This document shows positions 7,612 through 16,752 of a stretch of 64,000 nt of DNA, one piece after another. The stretch spans positions 3,286,001-3,350,000 of the forward strand of contig NZ_CP150452.1 of the NCBI RefSeq assembly GCF_051307045.1, read 5' to 3'. Source of the DNA: Dryocola sp031988645 (GTDB taxonomy: Bacteria; Pseudomonadota; Gammaproteobacteria; Enterobacterales; Enterobacteriaceae). Below the pieces are notes generated by a model, which saw only the letters and a list, made by a program, of their open reading frames with translations, searched no databases and was not told the DNA's origin. The position numbers and the translations under genes are program-made. Numbering within the stretch: the first letter of the stretch is position 1; the number at the start of each line of letters is the position of its first letter.

Positions 7612-8574
7612 ATGACGCAGTTAACCCGCATCAGCGCCATCAACTGGAATAAAATCGAGGACGAAAAAGACCTTGAAGTCTGGAACCGGCTGACCAGCAA
7701 CTTCTGGCTGCCGGAGAAGGTGCCGCTGTCTAACGATATTCCGGCCTGGCAATCGCTTGAGCATGACGAGCAGCAGCTCACCATCCGCGTGTTTACCGGC
7801 CTGACGCTGCTGGACACCATCCAGAATAACGTAGGCGCGCCGGTGCTGATGGCGGATGCCGTTACGCCGCACGAAGAGGCCGTGCTTTCCAATATCAGCT
7901 TTATGGAAGCGGTGCACGCCCGCTCCTACAGCTCGATTTTCTCCACCTTGTGCCAGACCAAAGACGTGGACGCGGCCTATGCCTGGAGCGAGGAAAACGA
8001 GCCGTTGCAGCGTAAGGCGCAGCTTATCCTCGGCCACTATCACGCAAACGACCCGCTAAAGAAAAAAATCGCCAGCGTATTTCTGGAATCTTTTCTCTTT
8101 TATTCAGGCTTTTATTTGCCGATGTACTGGTCAAGCCGCGGTAAATTAACCAACACCGCCGATCTGATCCGGCTGATTATTCGTGACGAAGCGGTGCACG
8201 GCTATTACATCGGCTATAAGTTCCAGAAGGCGCTGGCAACGCAGAGCGCGCAGCGGCAGGCCGAGCTGCAAAACTTCGCGCTGGATTTAATGATGGATCT
8301 CTTTGATAACGAAGTGGCCTACAGCGAAGCGCTGTACGGCGGCGTGGGCTGGGTAGAGGAGGTAAAAGCGTTCCTGTGCTACAACGCCAACAAGGCGCTG
8401 ATGAACCTCGGCTACGGCGCGCTTTTCCCGGCGGAAATGGCGCAGGTCAACCCGGCGATTCTGGCCGCGCTTTCGCCAAACGCCGATGAAAACCATGACT
8501 TTTTCTCCGGCTCGGGCTCGTCCTACGTGATGGGTAAAGCGGTGGAAACCCAGGACGAAGACTGGGATTTTTAA
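7612..8574 (+). CDS. nrdF: Class Ib ribonucleoside-diphosphate reductase beta subunit NrdF
   Basis: A 320-residue radical-generating subunit of the NrdEF reductase. Metal-ligand motifs are visible in SFMEAVHARSYSSIF and in the IIRDEAVHGYYIGYKFQ helix, with the radical tyrosine region between. It forms the tyrosyl radical with NrdI help and passes it to NrdE. The ribosome binding site AGGAGAG lies just upstream of ATG 7612. It is the last gene of the operon and is followed by a REP-like element. Confidence 0.96.
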   Translation: MTQLTRISAINWNKIEDEKDLEVWNRLTSNFWLPEKVPLSNDIPAWQSLEHDEQQLTIRVFTGLTLLDTIQNNVGAPVLMADAVTPHEEAVLSNISFMEAVHARSYSSIFSTLCQTKDVDAAYAWSEENEPLQRKAQLILGHYHANDPLKKKIASVFLESFLFYSGFYLPMYWSSRGKLTNTADLIRLIIRDEAVHGYYIGYKFQKALATQSAQRQAELQNFALDLMMDLFDNEVAYSEALYGGVGWVEEVKAFLCYNANKALMNLGYGALFPAEMAQVNPAILAALSPNADENHDFFSGSGSSYVMGKAVETQDEDWDF

Positions 8575-8592
8575 CACGGAGATTTAACCCGC

Positions 8593-8623
8593 AGCGGGCG
8601 TCGCCTGGCGTCCGCTTACCCGC
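8593..8623. repeat. REP-like palindrome after nrdF
   Basis: GCGGGCGTCGC near 8593 and CGCTTACCCGC near 8613 form an imperfect hairpin that shares the CGCTTACCCGC end with the other REP-like units in this window. It lies 16 bases after the nrdF stop and may stabilise the 3' end of the transcript. Confidence 0.4.
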
Positions 8624-8812
8624 TAATTTATTCATTGCGGGTCATCGTAATATATAAATATTAATTCTGTCTGAATATCGCACTATGCAGGCAGAATTAT
8701 CCTCTATTGACAAAAAATATGGCTTTCCTCTGATTTGCCCGCAGCCCCCGGTATCACGGGAAATTTCGTCCGCGCTCGCCATGCGGATATTTGCATGGCA
8801 GGAAATTGAGGG

Positions 8813-8840
8813 TTGTCTCAGATTCTGAGTATGTTAGGGT
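8813..8840 (+). promoter_or_regulatory. proU sigma70 promoter (P2-like)
   Basis: TTGTCT (8813-8818) and TAGGGT (8835-8840) with 16 bp between correspond to the E. coli proU P2 promoter, TTGCCT-16-TAGGGT, and the spacer is nearly identical. The AT-rich stretch upstream (TTGACAAAAAATAT near 8707 and TATCACGGGAAATT near 8751) is also conserved with E. coli, where it belongs to the osmotic and H-NS control region. The transcript would start about 60 bases before proV. Confidence 0.8.
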
Positions 8841-8908
8841 ATATCCAGGTGAATATTTCCATCAGGAATTGTGTATATATAAATTAAATATGGGATTAAC
8901 TTTATTGC

Positions 8909-10112
8909 ATGGCAATTAAATTAGAAGTAAAGAACTTATATAAAGTATTTGGTGAGCATCCGCAACGCGCATTCAAATATATAGAAAAAGGTTTATCCAA
9001 AGCTGAAATATTAGAAAAAACAGGGCTGTCGCTTGGCGTGAAAGACGCCAGTCTGGCCATTGAAGAAGGCGAGATATTCGTCATCATGGGGTTATCCGGC
9101 TCGGGTAAATCGACCATGGTTCGCCTTCTCAATCGCCTGATTGAACCAACCCGCGGACAGGTGCTGATAGACGGCGTGGACATCGCCAAAATATCAGACA
9201 CCGAGCTTCGTGAGGTGCGCAAAAATAAGATCTCCATGGTCTTCCAGTCCTTTGCTTTGATGCCTCATATGAACGTGTTAGATAACACGGCGTTCGGGAT
9301 GGAATTAGCGGGTATGCCGCTGGCGGAACGTCACGAAAAAGCGCTTGATGCCCTGCGTCAGGTAGGGCTTGATACTTATGCCCACGCTTATCCGGACGAA
9401 CTTTCCGGCGGTATGCGGCAGCGTGTGGGTTTAGCCCGCGCGCTAGCTATTAATCCAGACATATTATTAATGGATGAAGCCTTCTCGGCCCTCGATCCTT
9501 TAATTCGTACTGAAATGCAGGACGAATTAGTGAAACTGCAGGCGAAACACCAGCGCACCATCGTATTTATTTCTCACGACTTAGATGAGGCCATGCGTAT
9601 CGGCGACAGAATCGCCATTATGCAGGGCGGCGAAGTGGTGCAGGTCGGCACGCCGGATGAAATTCTTAATAATCCGGCCAACGACTATGTGCGAACCTTC
9701 TTCCGCGGCGTGGATATCAGCCAGGTATTTAGCGCAAAAGATATCGCCCGCCGCAGTCCGGCAGGCCCTGCTGCGCAAAACCACCGGCTTTGGCCCGCGC
9801 TCCGCGCTGAAACTGCTGCAGGATGACGACCGCGAATATGGCTACGTCATTGAACGCGGACAGAAATTCCTCGGCATCGTCTCGACCGATTCACTAAAAG
9901 CCGCGCTGGCCGCGGGGCTTGGTTTAGACAATGCGTTTCTGGAATCCCCGGCGGCGGTCTCCGCCGACACGTCACTGAGCGATATGCTCACCCATGTAGG
10001 CCAGGCGCCGTGCGCGGTGCCCGTCGTGGGCGAGGAAAATCAGTACGTGGGCGTCATCTCGAAAGGGGTGCTGCTGCAGGCATTAGATCGTGAGGGGACA
10101 ACCAATGAGTGA
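8909..10112 (+). CDS. proV: Glycine betaine/proline betaine ABC transporter ATPase ProV (frameshifted)
   Basis: The ATPase of the ProU osmoprotectant importer, 400 residues after correction as in E. coli. The Walker A motif GLSGSGKST, the LSGGMRQRVGLARAL signature and the Walker B motif DILLMDEAFSALD are intact in the first frame. At 9766-9768 a run CCC, where CC is expected after GG, moves the C-terminal tandem CBS region into another frame. Without correction the protein ends at 9826 after 305 residues with a foreign tail. The second frame reads TGFGPRSALKLLQDDDREYGYVIE to the stop at 10112. The CBS part senses ionic strength in related systems. It overlaps proW by 8 bases. Confidence 0.9.
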
Positions 10113-11199
10113 TTCAACTAATCCGTGGGATACCGGTAGCGTGGCTGCCGATACGACAACAAACCAGGCCGCGCCCGCAGCCGACGCATGGGGCAGCCAG
10201 CCCGCCGCCACGCCGGACGCAGGCAGCGGCGCCGACTGGCTGAATTCAGCGCCTGCGCCGCAGGCTGAACATTTCAATATTCTCGATCCGTTTCATAAAA
10301 CGCTAATCCCGCTCGACAGCTGGGTAACGCACGGCATTGACTGGATTGTGACCAACTTCCGTCCGGTGTTCCAGGGCATTCGCGTGCCGGTGGATTATAT
10401 CCTGAGCGGCTTCCAGCAGCTGCTGCTGGGGATGCCCGCGCCGGTGGCGATCATCGTGTTCGCGCTGATCGCCTGGCAGATGTCCAGCCTCGGCATGGGC
10501 GTCGCGACGCTGGTTTCACTGGTGGCGATAGGCGCGATAGGCGCCTGGTCGCAGGCGATGGTGACCCTGGCCCTGGTACTGACGGCGCTGCTGTTCTGTA
10601 TGGTTATCGGGCTGCCGCTTGGCATCTGGCTTGCCAGAAGCGAACGCGCCGCGAAGTTTATCCGTCCGCTGCTGGATGCGATGCAGACCACGCCGGCGTT
10701 CGTTTATCTGGTGCCGATTGTCATGCTGTTCGGTATCGGCAACGTGCCGGGCGTGGTGGTGACGATTATCTTCGCCCTGCCGCCCATCGTGCGTCTGACG
10801 ATCCTCGGCATTAAACAGGTGCCCGAAGATCTCATCGAGGCCGCCCGTTCGTTCGGCGCCAGCCCGCGCCAGATGTTATTCAAAGTACAGTTACCGCTGG
10901 CCATGCCAACCATTATGGCAGGTGTAAACCAGACGCTGATGCTCGCCCTCTCCATGGTAGTGATCGCCTCGATGATCGCCGTTGGCGGGCTTGGCCAGAT
11001 GGTACTGCGCGGTATCGGCCGCCTCGACATGGGGCTTGCCACCGTTGGCGGCGTGGGGATTGTTATCCTCGCCATTATTCTCGACCGCCTGACCCAGTCC
11101 ATTGGCCGCGATTCGCGCAGCCGTGGCAACCGCCGCTGGTATACAACCGGCCCATTGGGTCTATTGACCCGTCCCTTCAGCAAGGTGAATAAGCGCTAG
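10105..11199 (+). CDS. proW: Glycine betaine ABC transporter permease ProW
   Basis: A 364-residue inner-membrane permease of ProU (E. coli 354). A long Ala/Pro-rich N-terminal tail of about 60 residues precedes several transmembrane helices. The cytoplasmic EAA loop, EAARSFGASPRQMLFKVQLP, contacts ProV. The start ATG at 10105 lies inside the end of proV, with AGGGGAC upstream. The extended hydrophilic N terminus is a known peculiarity of ProW. Confidence 0.95.
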   Translation: MSDSTNPWDTGSVAADTTTNQAAPAADAWGSQPAATPDAGSGADWLNSAPAPQAEHFNILDPFHKTLIPLDSWVTHGIDWIVTNFRPVFQGIRVPVDYILSGFQQLLLGMPAPVAIIVFALIAWQMSSLGMGVATLVSLVAIGAIGAWSQAMVTLALVLTALLFCMVIGLPLGIWLARSERAAKFIRPLLDAMQTTPAFVYLVPIVMLFGIGNVPGVVVTIIFALPPIVRLTILGIKQVPEDLIEAARSFGASPRQMLFKVQLPLAMPTIMAGVNQTLMLALSMVVIASMIAVGGLGQMVLRGIGRLDMGLATVGGVGIVILAIILDRLTQSIGRDSRSRGNRRWYTTGPLGLLTRPFSKVNKR

Positions 11200-11223
11200 C
11201 GCTATCCACCCTCTCACCACTCT

Positions 11224-11256
11224 CCGGCGGGCGGCGCTACGCTTAACCCGCCCTAC
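11224..11256. repeat. REP-like palindrome between proW and proX
   Basis: CCGGCGGGCGGCGCTACGC followed by TTAACCCGCCCTACG forms a REP-type hairpin in the 76-base proW-proX gap. Such elements often mark a point where upstream mRNA is stabilised, which would fit unequal expression of the binding protein and membrane components. Confidence 0.6.
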
Positions 11257-11275
11257 GACAAAAAAAGGATTAACG

Positions 11276-12268
11276 ATGCGACACACTGCTATTTTAGCCA
11301 CGGCCCTTGCCACACTCGTTACCACCGGCGCCTTTGCCGCCGACCTGCCGGGCAAAGGCATTACCGTTCAGCCTGTGCAAAGCACCATCTCCGAAGAAAC
11401 CTTCCAGACGCTGCTGGTTGGCCGCGCGCTGGAAAAAATGGGCTACACCGTAAGCAAGCCAAGCGAAGTTGACTACAACGTGGCTTACACTTCCATTGCC
11501 TCAGGCGACGCCACTTTTATCGCCACTAACTGGAAGCCTCTGCACGACGATATGTATGCGGCCGCAGGCGGCGACAAAAAGTTTTACCGCGAGGGTAACT
11601 ACGTCGAGGGCGCAGCTCAGGGCTACCTCATCGATAAGAAAACCGCCGAGCAGTACAAAATCACCAATATCGAGCAGTTAAAAGATCCGAAGATCGCCAA
11701 ACTGTTCGATACCAACGGCGACGGCAAAGCGGATATGACCGGCTGTACCCCAGGCTGGGGCTGCGAAGCGGTCATCAATCACCAGATTGAGGCTTATGGC
11801 CTGAGCAAAACCGTGGTGCATAACCAGGGCAACTATTCCGCGATGATCGCCGACACCATTACCCGCCATAAAGAAGGCAAGCCGATTCTGTACTACACCT
11901 GGACGCCGTACTGGGTGAGCGACGTGATGGTGCCGGGCAAAGACGTGGTATGGCTGCAGGTGCCGTTCTCCTCCATGCCGGGCGAGCAGAAAAACATCGA
12001 CACCAAGCTGCCAAACGGCGCTAACTACGGCTTCCCGGTGAACACCATGCACATCGTTGCCAACAAAGCCTGGGCCCAGAAAAACCCGCAGGCGGCAAAA
12101 CTGTTCAGCCTGATGAAGCTGCCGCTGGCGGATATCAACGCGCAGAACGCGATGATGCATAACGGACACGCTTCTGAAGCGGCCATTCAGGGCCACGTCG
12201 ACGGCTGGATCAAAGCTCACCAGGCGCAGTTCGACGGCTGGGTGAACGAGGCGTTAGCGACTAAGTAA
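11276..12268 (+). CDS. proX: Glycine betaine-binding periplasmic protein ProX
   Basis: A 330-residue periplasmic binding protein with a signal peptide cleaved after residue 21 (TGAFA-ADLPG). It matches E. coli ProX in length. The tryptophan-rich ligand cage is visible in FIATNWKPLH, GCTPGWGCE and YYTWTPYWV. It delivers glycine betaine and proline betaine to ProVW. The AAAGGA ribosome binding site lies upstream of ATG 11276. It is the third gene of proVWX, induced by high osmolarity. Confidence 0.96.
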   Translation: MRHTAILATALATLVTTGAFAADLPGKGITVQPVQSTISEETFQTLLVGRALEKMGYTVSKPSEVDYNVAYTSIASGDATFIATNWKPLHDDMYAAAGGDKKFYREGNYVEGAAQGYLIDKKTAEQYKITNIEQLKDPKIAKLFDTNGDGKADMTGCTPGWGCEAVINHQIEAYGLSKTVVHNQGNYSAMIADTITRHKEGKPILYYTWTPYWVSDVMVPGKDVVWLQVPFSSMPGEQKNIDTKLPNGANYGFPVNTMHIVANKAWAQKNPQAAKLFSLMKLPLADINAQNAMMHNGHASEAAIQGHVDGWIKAHQAQFDGWVNEALATK

Positions 12269-12273
12269 CGCCC

Positions 12274-12336
12274 CGGCGGGTGGCGCCTTGCTTACCCGCC
12301 CTACAGAGTGTAGGGCAGGTAAGCGAAGCGCCATCC
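12274..12336. repeat. BIME: two inverted REP units after proX
   Basis: The unit GGCGGGTGGCGCCTTGCTTA(CCCGCCCTAC) at 12274-12305 is followed by its inverted partner (GTAGGGCAGGTAAGCGAAGCGCC) at 12310-12336. This head-to-head pair is the classic bacterial interspersed mosaic element layout. Confidence 0.7.
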
Positions 12337-12432
12337 ATCACAGGCCTCCTTCCCTTTACCGCACAATCCGACTTCTGCATCCATTAATTTTCGTTATTAT
12401 TCCCGCTCCATCCTCACCAGTAGAAAATAACA

Positions 12433-13611
12433 ATGAAAAATTCCGCACATGGACTAAGCCCGGCGCTGATTGTCCTGATGTCCGTTGCGACCGGGCTGGC
12501 GGTTGCCAGCAACTATTACGCCCAGCCCCTGCTCGACACCATCGCTCGCGCCTTTTCCCTTTCCATTAATCAGGCCGGCTTTATCGTTACCGCCGCGCAG
12601 CTCGGCTATGCGGCAGGGCTTCTGCTGCTGGTGCCGCTGGGCGATATGTTTGAGCGCCGCGGGCTTATCGTCCTGATGACCCTGCTGGCCGCAGGCGGCA
12701 TGCTGATCACCGCCGCCAGCCAGACGCTGTGGATGATGATCCTCGGCACGGCGCTGACCGGCCTGTTCTCCGTCGTAGCGCAGATTCTGGTGCCGCTGGC
12801 CGCCCATCTTGCCGAGCCGGAAAAACGCGGGAAAGTTGTCGGCACTATTATGAGCGGCCTGCTGCTGGGCATTCTGCTGGCGCGCACCGTCGCAGGTTTG
12901 CTGGCGGACATCGGCGGCTGGCGCACCGTTTATTGGGTGGCGAGCGTGCTGATGGTGCTGATGGCGGCGGCGCTGTGGCGCGGTCTGCCGACGGTAAAAC
13001 AGGAAAACCACCTCAACTATCCGCAGCTGCTTGGCTCCGTCTTTAGCCTGTTTATCAACAACAGCCTGCTGCGCACCCGGGCGGCGTTGGGCTGCCTGAC
13101 CTTTGCCAACTTCAGCATCCTGTGGACGCCGATGGCGTTTTTACTGGCTTCGCCGCCGTTTAACTTCTCCGAAGGGATTATCGGCCTGTTCGGGCTGGCC
13201 GGCGCGGCGGGAGCGTTAGGCGCGCGTCCCGCCGGTAGTTTGGCGGATAAAGGCAAAGCGCACCTCACCACCACCATTGGCCTGGCGGCGCTGCTGCTGT
13301 CCTGGATCGCCACCGCGCTGGGGCAGTTCTCGGTCATCGCGCTGATCGTCGGCATTCTTGTGCTCGACCTCACGGTTCAGGGCGTGCATATCACCAACCA
13401 GACGGTGATTTATCGCATAATGCCGCAGGCGCGCAACCGCCTGACCGCCGGCTACATGACCAGCTACTTTATCGGCGGCGCGGCCGGCTCGCTGATCTCG
13501 GCCAGCGCCTATCAGCACGCCGGCTGGAACGGGGTATGTATCGCAGGCGCGGTTATGGCCCTACTAAATCTGGTGGTGTGGTGGCGAGGCTATCACCGTC
13601 AGGCGCAGTGA
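12433..13611 (+). CDS. ygaY: MFS transporter (YgaY homologue)
   Basis: A 392-residue major facilitator superfamily protein with 12 predicted membrane helices. The early SNYYAQPLLDTIA motif and the loop sequence GDMFERRGLIVLM fit the drug:H+ antiporter type. Position between proX and ygaZ matches E. coli ygaY, which is annotated as a pseudogene in K-12. Here the frame is intact. The substrate is unknown. The ribosome binding site is weak and ATG 12433 is the only sensible start. It is probably transcribed separately from proVWX, because a BIME lies between. Confidence 0.75.
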   Translation: MKNSAHGLSPALIVLMSVATGLAVASNYYAQPLLDTIARAFSLSINQAGFIVTAAQLGYAAGLLLLVPLGDMFERRGLIVLMTLLAAGGMLITAASQTLWMMILGTALTGLFSVVAQILVPLAAHLAEPEKRGKVVGTIMSGLLLGILLARTVAGLLADIGGWRTVYWVASVLMVLMAAALWRGLPTVKQENHLNYPQLLGSVFSLFINNSLLRTRAALGCLTFANFSILWTPMAFLLASPPFNFSEGIIGLFGLAGAAGALGARPAGSLADKGKAHLTTTIGLAALLLSWIATALGQFSVIALIVGILVLDLTVQGVHITNQTVIYRIMPQARNRLTAGYMTSYFIGGAAGSLISASAYQHAGWNGVCIAGAVMALLNLVVWWRGYHRQAQ

Positions 13612-13658
13612 CCCTAATCCTTTATATCCTCCGTGGGCATTTGGGGGTGTTAAGGCCA

Positions 13659-13682
13659 GGGACACTCTGTTAAGGTTGTCCC
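13659..13682. promoter_or_regulatory. Dyad symmetry upstream of ygaZ
   Basis: GGGACA (13659-13664) and TGTCCC (13677-13682) form an inverted repeat, interleaved with a direct repeat TGTTAAGG at about 13649 and 13669. It lies about 50 bases upstream of ygaZ. It could be an operator. Which regulator would bind it cannot be told from the sequence. Confidence 0.3.
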
Positions 13683-13732
13683 TGATTATTAATTCGAGTG
13701 ACATTAACGCCGGTTATTTATAAATAATTAAT

Positions 13733-14474
13733 ATGGAAAGTCCCGCAACAATTTCTACCGATGATTATCAAACCGAAGCGACCTGGGCTGAAGGGCTAAA
13801 AGATAGCCTGCCGATCGTCATAAGCTATCTTCCCGTCGCTTTCGCCTTCGGTCTTAACGCCACCAAACTGGGATTTACCCCGCTCGAAAGCCTATTTTTC
13901 TCCTGCGTTATTTACGCCGGCGCCAGCCAGTTTGTGATCACCGCGCTGCTTGCGGCGGGCAGCTCCCTGTGGGTTGCCGCGCTCACCGTTATGGCAATGG
14001 ATGTGCGCCACGTGCTTTACGGCCCTTCCCTGCGCAGCCGCATCGCCAGTACGCTCAGCAAACCGAAAACCGCCGTCTGGGCCTTTGGCCTGACGGACGA
14101 AGTGTTCGCCGCCGCCACCGCGAAGCTGGTAAGAGATAACCGCCGCTGGAGCGAAAACTGGATGATCGGCATCGCCTTCAGCTCGTGGTTTTCCTGGGTG
14201 CTCGGCACGGCGCTGGGCGCCTGGTCCGGCAACGGCCTGCTTGACGGCTTCCCGGCGGTGGAAGCCGCGCTGAGCTTTATGCTGCCTGCGCTGTTCTTAA
14301 GCTTCCTGCTCGCATCTTTCCAGCGTAAACAATCCTGGACCGTGACCGCGGGCCCTTGCGGGCGCGCTGCTGGGCGTCACCCTGGTGTCGATTCCGGCGG
14401 CCATTCTGGCGGGCATTACCTGCGGCTGCCTGGCGGCGCTGGTACAGGCGTTCCGCCATGAGGAGGCCATATGA
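13733..14474 (+). CDS. ygaZ: L-valine exporter large subunit YgaZ (frameshifted)
   Basis: An AzlC-family inner-membrane protein that, with YgaH, exports L-valine. The N-terminal 200 residues match E. coli YgaZ closely (SLPIVISYLPVAFAFGLNATKLGF, YAGASQFVITALL, MAMDVRHVLYGPSLRSRI). At 14350-14355 the sequence reads GGGCCC where five bases are expected. The frame is lost after QSWTVTA and the uncorrected product ends at 14461 with an unrelated tail. With one base removed the last helix (AILAGITCGCLAALVQAF) is restored and the gene ends at 14474, overlapping ygaH by four bases (ATGA). Confidence 0.88.
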
Positions 14475-14806
14475 GCACGCAGGTACTGCTGCTCGGCCTG
14501 CTGGTCGGTTTAGCTAACTATTTATTCCGCTATTTACCGCTACGCCTGCGGGCGAACTCCACGCGTCCGGCAAAACGCGGGGCTGCCGGCGTGCTGCTCG
14601 ACAGCATTGGCATCGCGTCTATCTGCGCGCTGCTGGTGGTTTCGTGCGCGCCGGAAATCATGCAGGACAGCAGGCGCACGCTGCCAACGCTTGTCGGCTT
14701 TGCCGTCCTTGGCATGAGTTTTTACAAAACCCGCAGCATTATCATTTCTACGCTGCTTAGCGCTCTGGGTTATGGATTAGCCTGGAAACTCATGATGGTG
14801 ATCTAA
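14471..14806 (+). CDS. ygaH: L-valine exporter small subunit YgaH
   Basis: A 111-residue AzlD-type inner-membrane protein with three to four hydrophobic segments, the same length as E. coli YgaH. It partners YgaZ for branched-chain amino acid export. The start overlaps the corrected ygaZ stop, which supports both the frameshift correction and translational coupling. emrR follows in the same direction after about 90 bases, the same layout as in E. coli. Confidence 0.92.
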   Translation: MSTQVLLLGLLVGLANYLFRYLPLRLRANSTRPAKRGAAGVLLDSIGIASICALLVVSCAPEIMQDSRRTLPTLVGFAVLGMSFYKTRSIIISTLLSALGYGLAWKLMMVI

Positions 14807-14896
14807 GCCAAAGGGTTAAAAACGTTTAAACAATACGTTTACTTTATTTGTCACCATCGTTACTATATCGGCTGCAACTAATGAGGTTATGCCAAA

Positions 14897-15427
14897 ATGG
14901 ATAGTTCGTTTACGCCCATTGAACAAATGCTAAAATTTCGCGCCAAGCGCCATCAGGATTTCCCGTACCAGGAGATTCTGCTGACCCGTCTGTGCATGCA
15001 TATGCAGGGTAAGCTGCTGGAAAACCGCAATAAAATGCTGAAAGCTCAGGGGATTAACGAAACGTTATTTATGGCGTTAATCACCCTTGAGTCCCAGGAG
15101 AACCACAGCATTCAGCCGTCCGAGCTGAGCTGCGCGCTGGGTTCGTCGCGCACCAACGCGACGCGCATCGCCGATGAGCTGGAAAAACGCGGCTGGATTG
15201 AACGCCGCGAGAGCGACAACGACCGCCGCTGTCTGCACCTGCAGCTGACCGATAAAGGCCACGACTTCCTGCGTCAGGTTCTGCCGCCGCAGCATAACTG
15301 CCTGCATGAGCTGTGGTCCTCGCTTAGCGCAGCTGAAAAAGAGCAGCTGGAAGCCATCACCCGCAAGCTGCTTAACCGCCTTGACCAGATGGATGAAGAA
15401 CAGACCGTGCTTGAAGCCGTGCGCTAA
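14897..15427 (+). CDS. emrR: MarR-family repressor EmrR (MprA)
   Basis: A 176-residue MarR-type regulator nearly identical to E. coli EmrR/MprA. The winged helix spans about residues 60-130 (QPSELSCALGSSRTNATRIADELEKRGWIERRESDNDRR, wing included). EmrR represses emrAB and is released by uncouplers and other hydrophobic drugs. It is separated from emrA by a 137-base gap holding two strong hairpins. Confidence 0.95.
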   Translation: MDSSFTPIEQMLKFRAKRHQDFPYQEILLTRLCMHMQGKLLENRNKMLKAQGINETLFMALITLESQENHSIQPSELSCALGSSRTNATRIADELEKRGWIERRESDNDRRCLHLQLTDKGHDFLRQVLPPQHNCLHELWSSLSAAEKEQLEAITRKLLNRLDQMDEEQTVLEAVR

Positions 15428-15475
15428 GCAACCGCCGTCAGACCTAATCGCGTGTCCCAATAAGAAATGACAACT

Positions 15476-15536
15476 CAGAGGCCAGCAACTCACCTTGCTG
15501 GCCTCTGGGATCTAACAGGCCGGCCTTTAGCCGGCC
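15476..15536 (+). promoter_or_regulatory. Two strong hairpins between emrR and emrA
   Basis: A perfect 13-bp stem, CAGAGGCCAGCAA with TTGCTGGCCTCTG around a 6-base loop (15476-15507), is followed by GGCCGGC/GCCGGCC around CTTTA (15518-15536). Neither has a T-run, only an A-rich stretch before the emrA ribosome binding site. The pair could act as an RNA stability or attenuation element within the emrRAB transcript. Confidence 0.45.
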
Positions 15537-15564
15537 ACAATAATAAAAAAGTGTGGAGATAAGC

Positions 15565-16740
15565 ATGAGCGCACATGCGGAGACTCAAACCCCGCAGCAA
15601 CCGGTAAACAAGAAAGGCAAACGTAAAGGCGCCCTTCTCCTGTTGACCCTGTTGTTCGTAATTATTGCCGTGGCATATGGGATCTATTGGTTTTTGGTAT
15701 TGCGTCACTACGAAAATACGGACGATGCGTATGTGGCAGGAAATCAGGTGCAGATTATGTCCCAGGTTTCCGGCAGCGTAACCAAGGTGTGGGTCGATAA
15801 TACCGACTTCGTCAAACAGGGCGACGTGCTGGTCACCCTCGACCAGGCCGACGCCGAACAGGCGTTCGATAAGGCGCAGACCGTGCTGGCCTCCAGCGTG
15901 CGTCAAACGCGCCAGCAGATGATCAACAGCAAGCAGTATCAGGCCAATATCGAGCTGAAAAAGACCGCTCTGGCGCAGGCGCAAAGCGACCTGAACCGCC
16001 GCGTGCCTTTAGGCAGCGCGAACCTGATTGGCCGTGAAGAGCTGCAGCACGCGCGCGACGCCGTCGCATCCGCGCAGGCCGATCTTGACGTTGCCGTTCA
16101 GCAGTACAACGCCAATCAGGCGATGATTCTGGGCACCAGGCTCGAAGACCAGCCGAACGTGAAGCAGGCCGCCGCCGATTTACGCAACGCGTGGATGGAG
16201 CTGCAGCGCACCAAAATCGTCAGCCCGATGACCGGCTATGTTTCCCGCCGCGCTGTGCAGGTTGGCGCGCAAATCAGCCCGACAACGCCTCTGATGGCTA
16301 TCGTACCGGCCAGCGGGCTGTGGGTGGATGCGAACTTCAAAGAGACGCAGCTTGCGCATATGCGTATCGGCCAGCCGGCCACGGTCGTCAGCGATATTTA
16401 CGGCGACAACGTGGAATACACCGGCAAAGTGGTTGGTCTGGATATGGGCACCGGCAGCGCCTTCTCGTTGCTGCCTGCGCAGAACGCCACCGGTAACTGG
16501 ATCAAGGTGGTTCAGCGCCTGCCGGTCCGCATCGAGCTGGATGCGAAACAGCTTGAACAGCATCCGCTGCGCATTGGCCTGTCTACCCTGGTCACCGTCG
16601 ATACCTCAAACCGCGACGGCAGCGTGCTGGCAAGCCAGGCCCGTAGCTCACCCGCGTATGAAAGCAACGCGCGTGAGCTGAATCTGGCGCCGGTTAACGA
16701 GCTGATAAACCAGATTATTCAGGCAAATGCGGGTCAATAA
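15565..16740 (+). CDS. emrA: Multidrug efflux membrane fusion protein EmrA
   Basis: A 391-residue HlyD-family periplasmic adaptor. The short cytoplasmic N terminus (TPQQPVNKKGKRKG) is followed by one membrane helix (about residues 25-45), a lipoyl/barrel-sandwich half ENTDDAYVAGNQVQIMSQVSG, a coiled-coil hairpin (about 100-200) and the second half with SPMTGYVSRRAVQVGAQIS. It links EmrB to TolC. The start at 15565 follows GGAG. An in-frame ATG at 15553 lacks a site and is absent from homologues. Confidence 0.95.
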   Translation: MSAHAETQTPQQPVNKKGKRKGALLLLTLLFVIIAVAYGIYWFLVLRHYENTDDAYVAGNQVQIMSQVSGSVTKVWVDNTDFVKQGDVLVTLDQADAEQAFDKAQTVLASSVRQTRQQMINSKQYQANIELKKTALAQAQSDLNRRVPLGSANLIGREELQHARDAVASAQADLDVAVQQYNANQAMILGTRLEDQPNVKQAAADLRNAWMELQRTKIVSPMTGYVSRRAVQVGAQISPTTPLMAIVPASGLWVDANFKETQLAHMRIGQPATVVSDIYGDNVEYTGKVVGLDMGTGSAFSLLPAQNATGNWIKVVQRLPVRIELDAKQLEQHPLRIGLSTLVTVDTSNRDGSVLASQARSSPAYESNARELNLAPVNELINQIIQANAGQ

Positions 16741-16752
16741 AGCGGAGGTTGT

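Noticed and set aside
9755..9830. Programmed ribosomal frameshifting in proV
   Set aside because: No slippery heptamer or pseudoknot is apparent, and the same type of base gain occurs in eight unrelated genes at GGCC.
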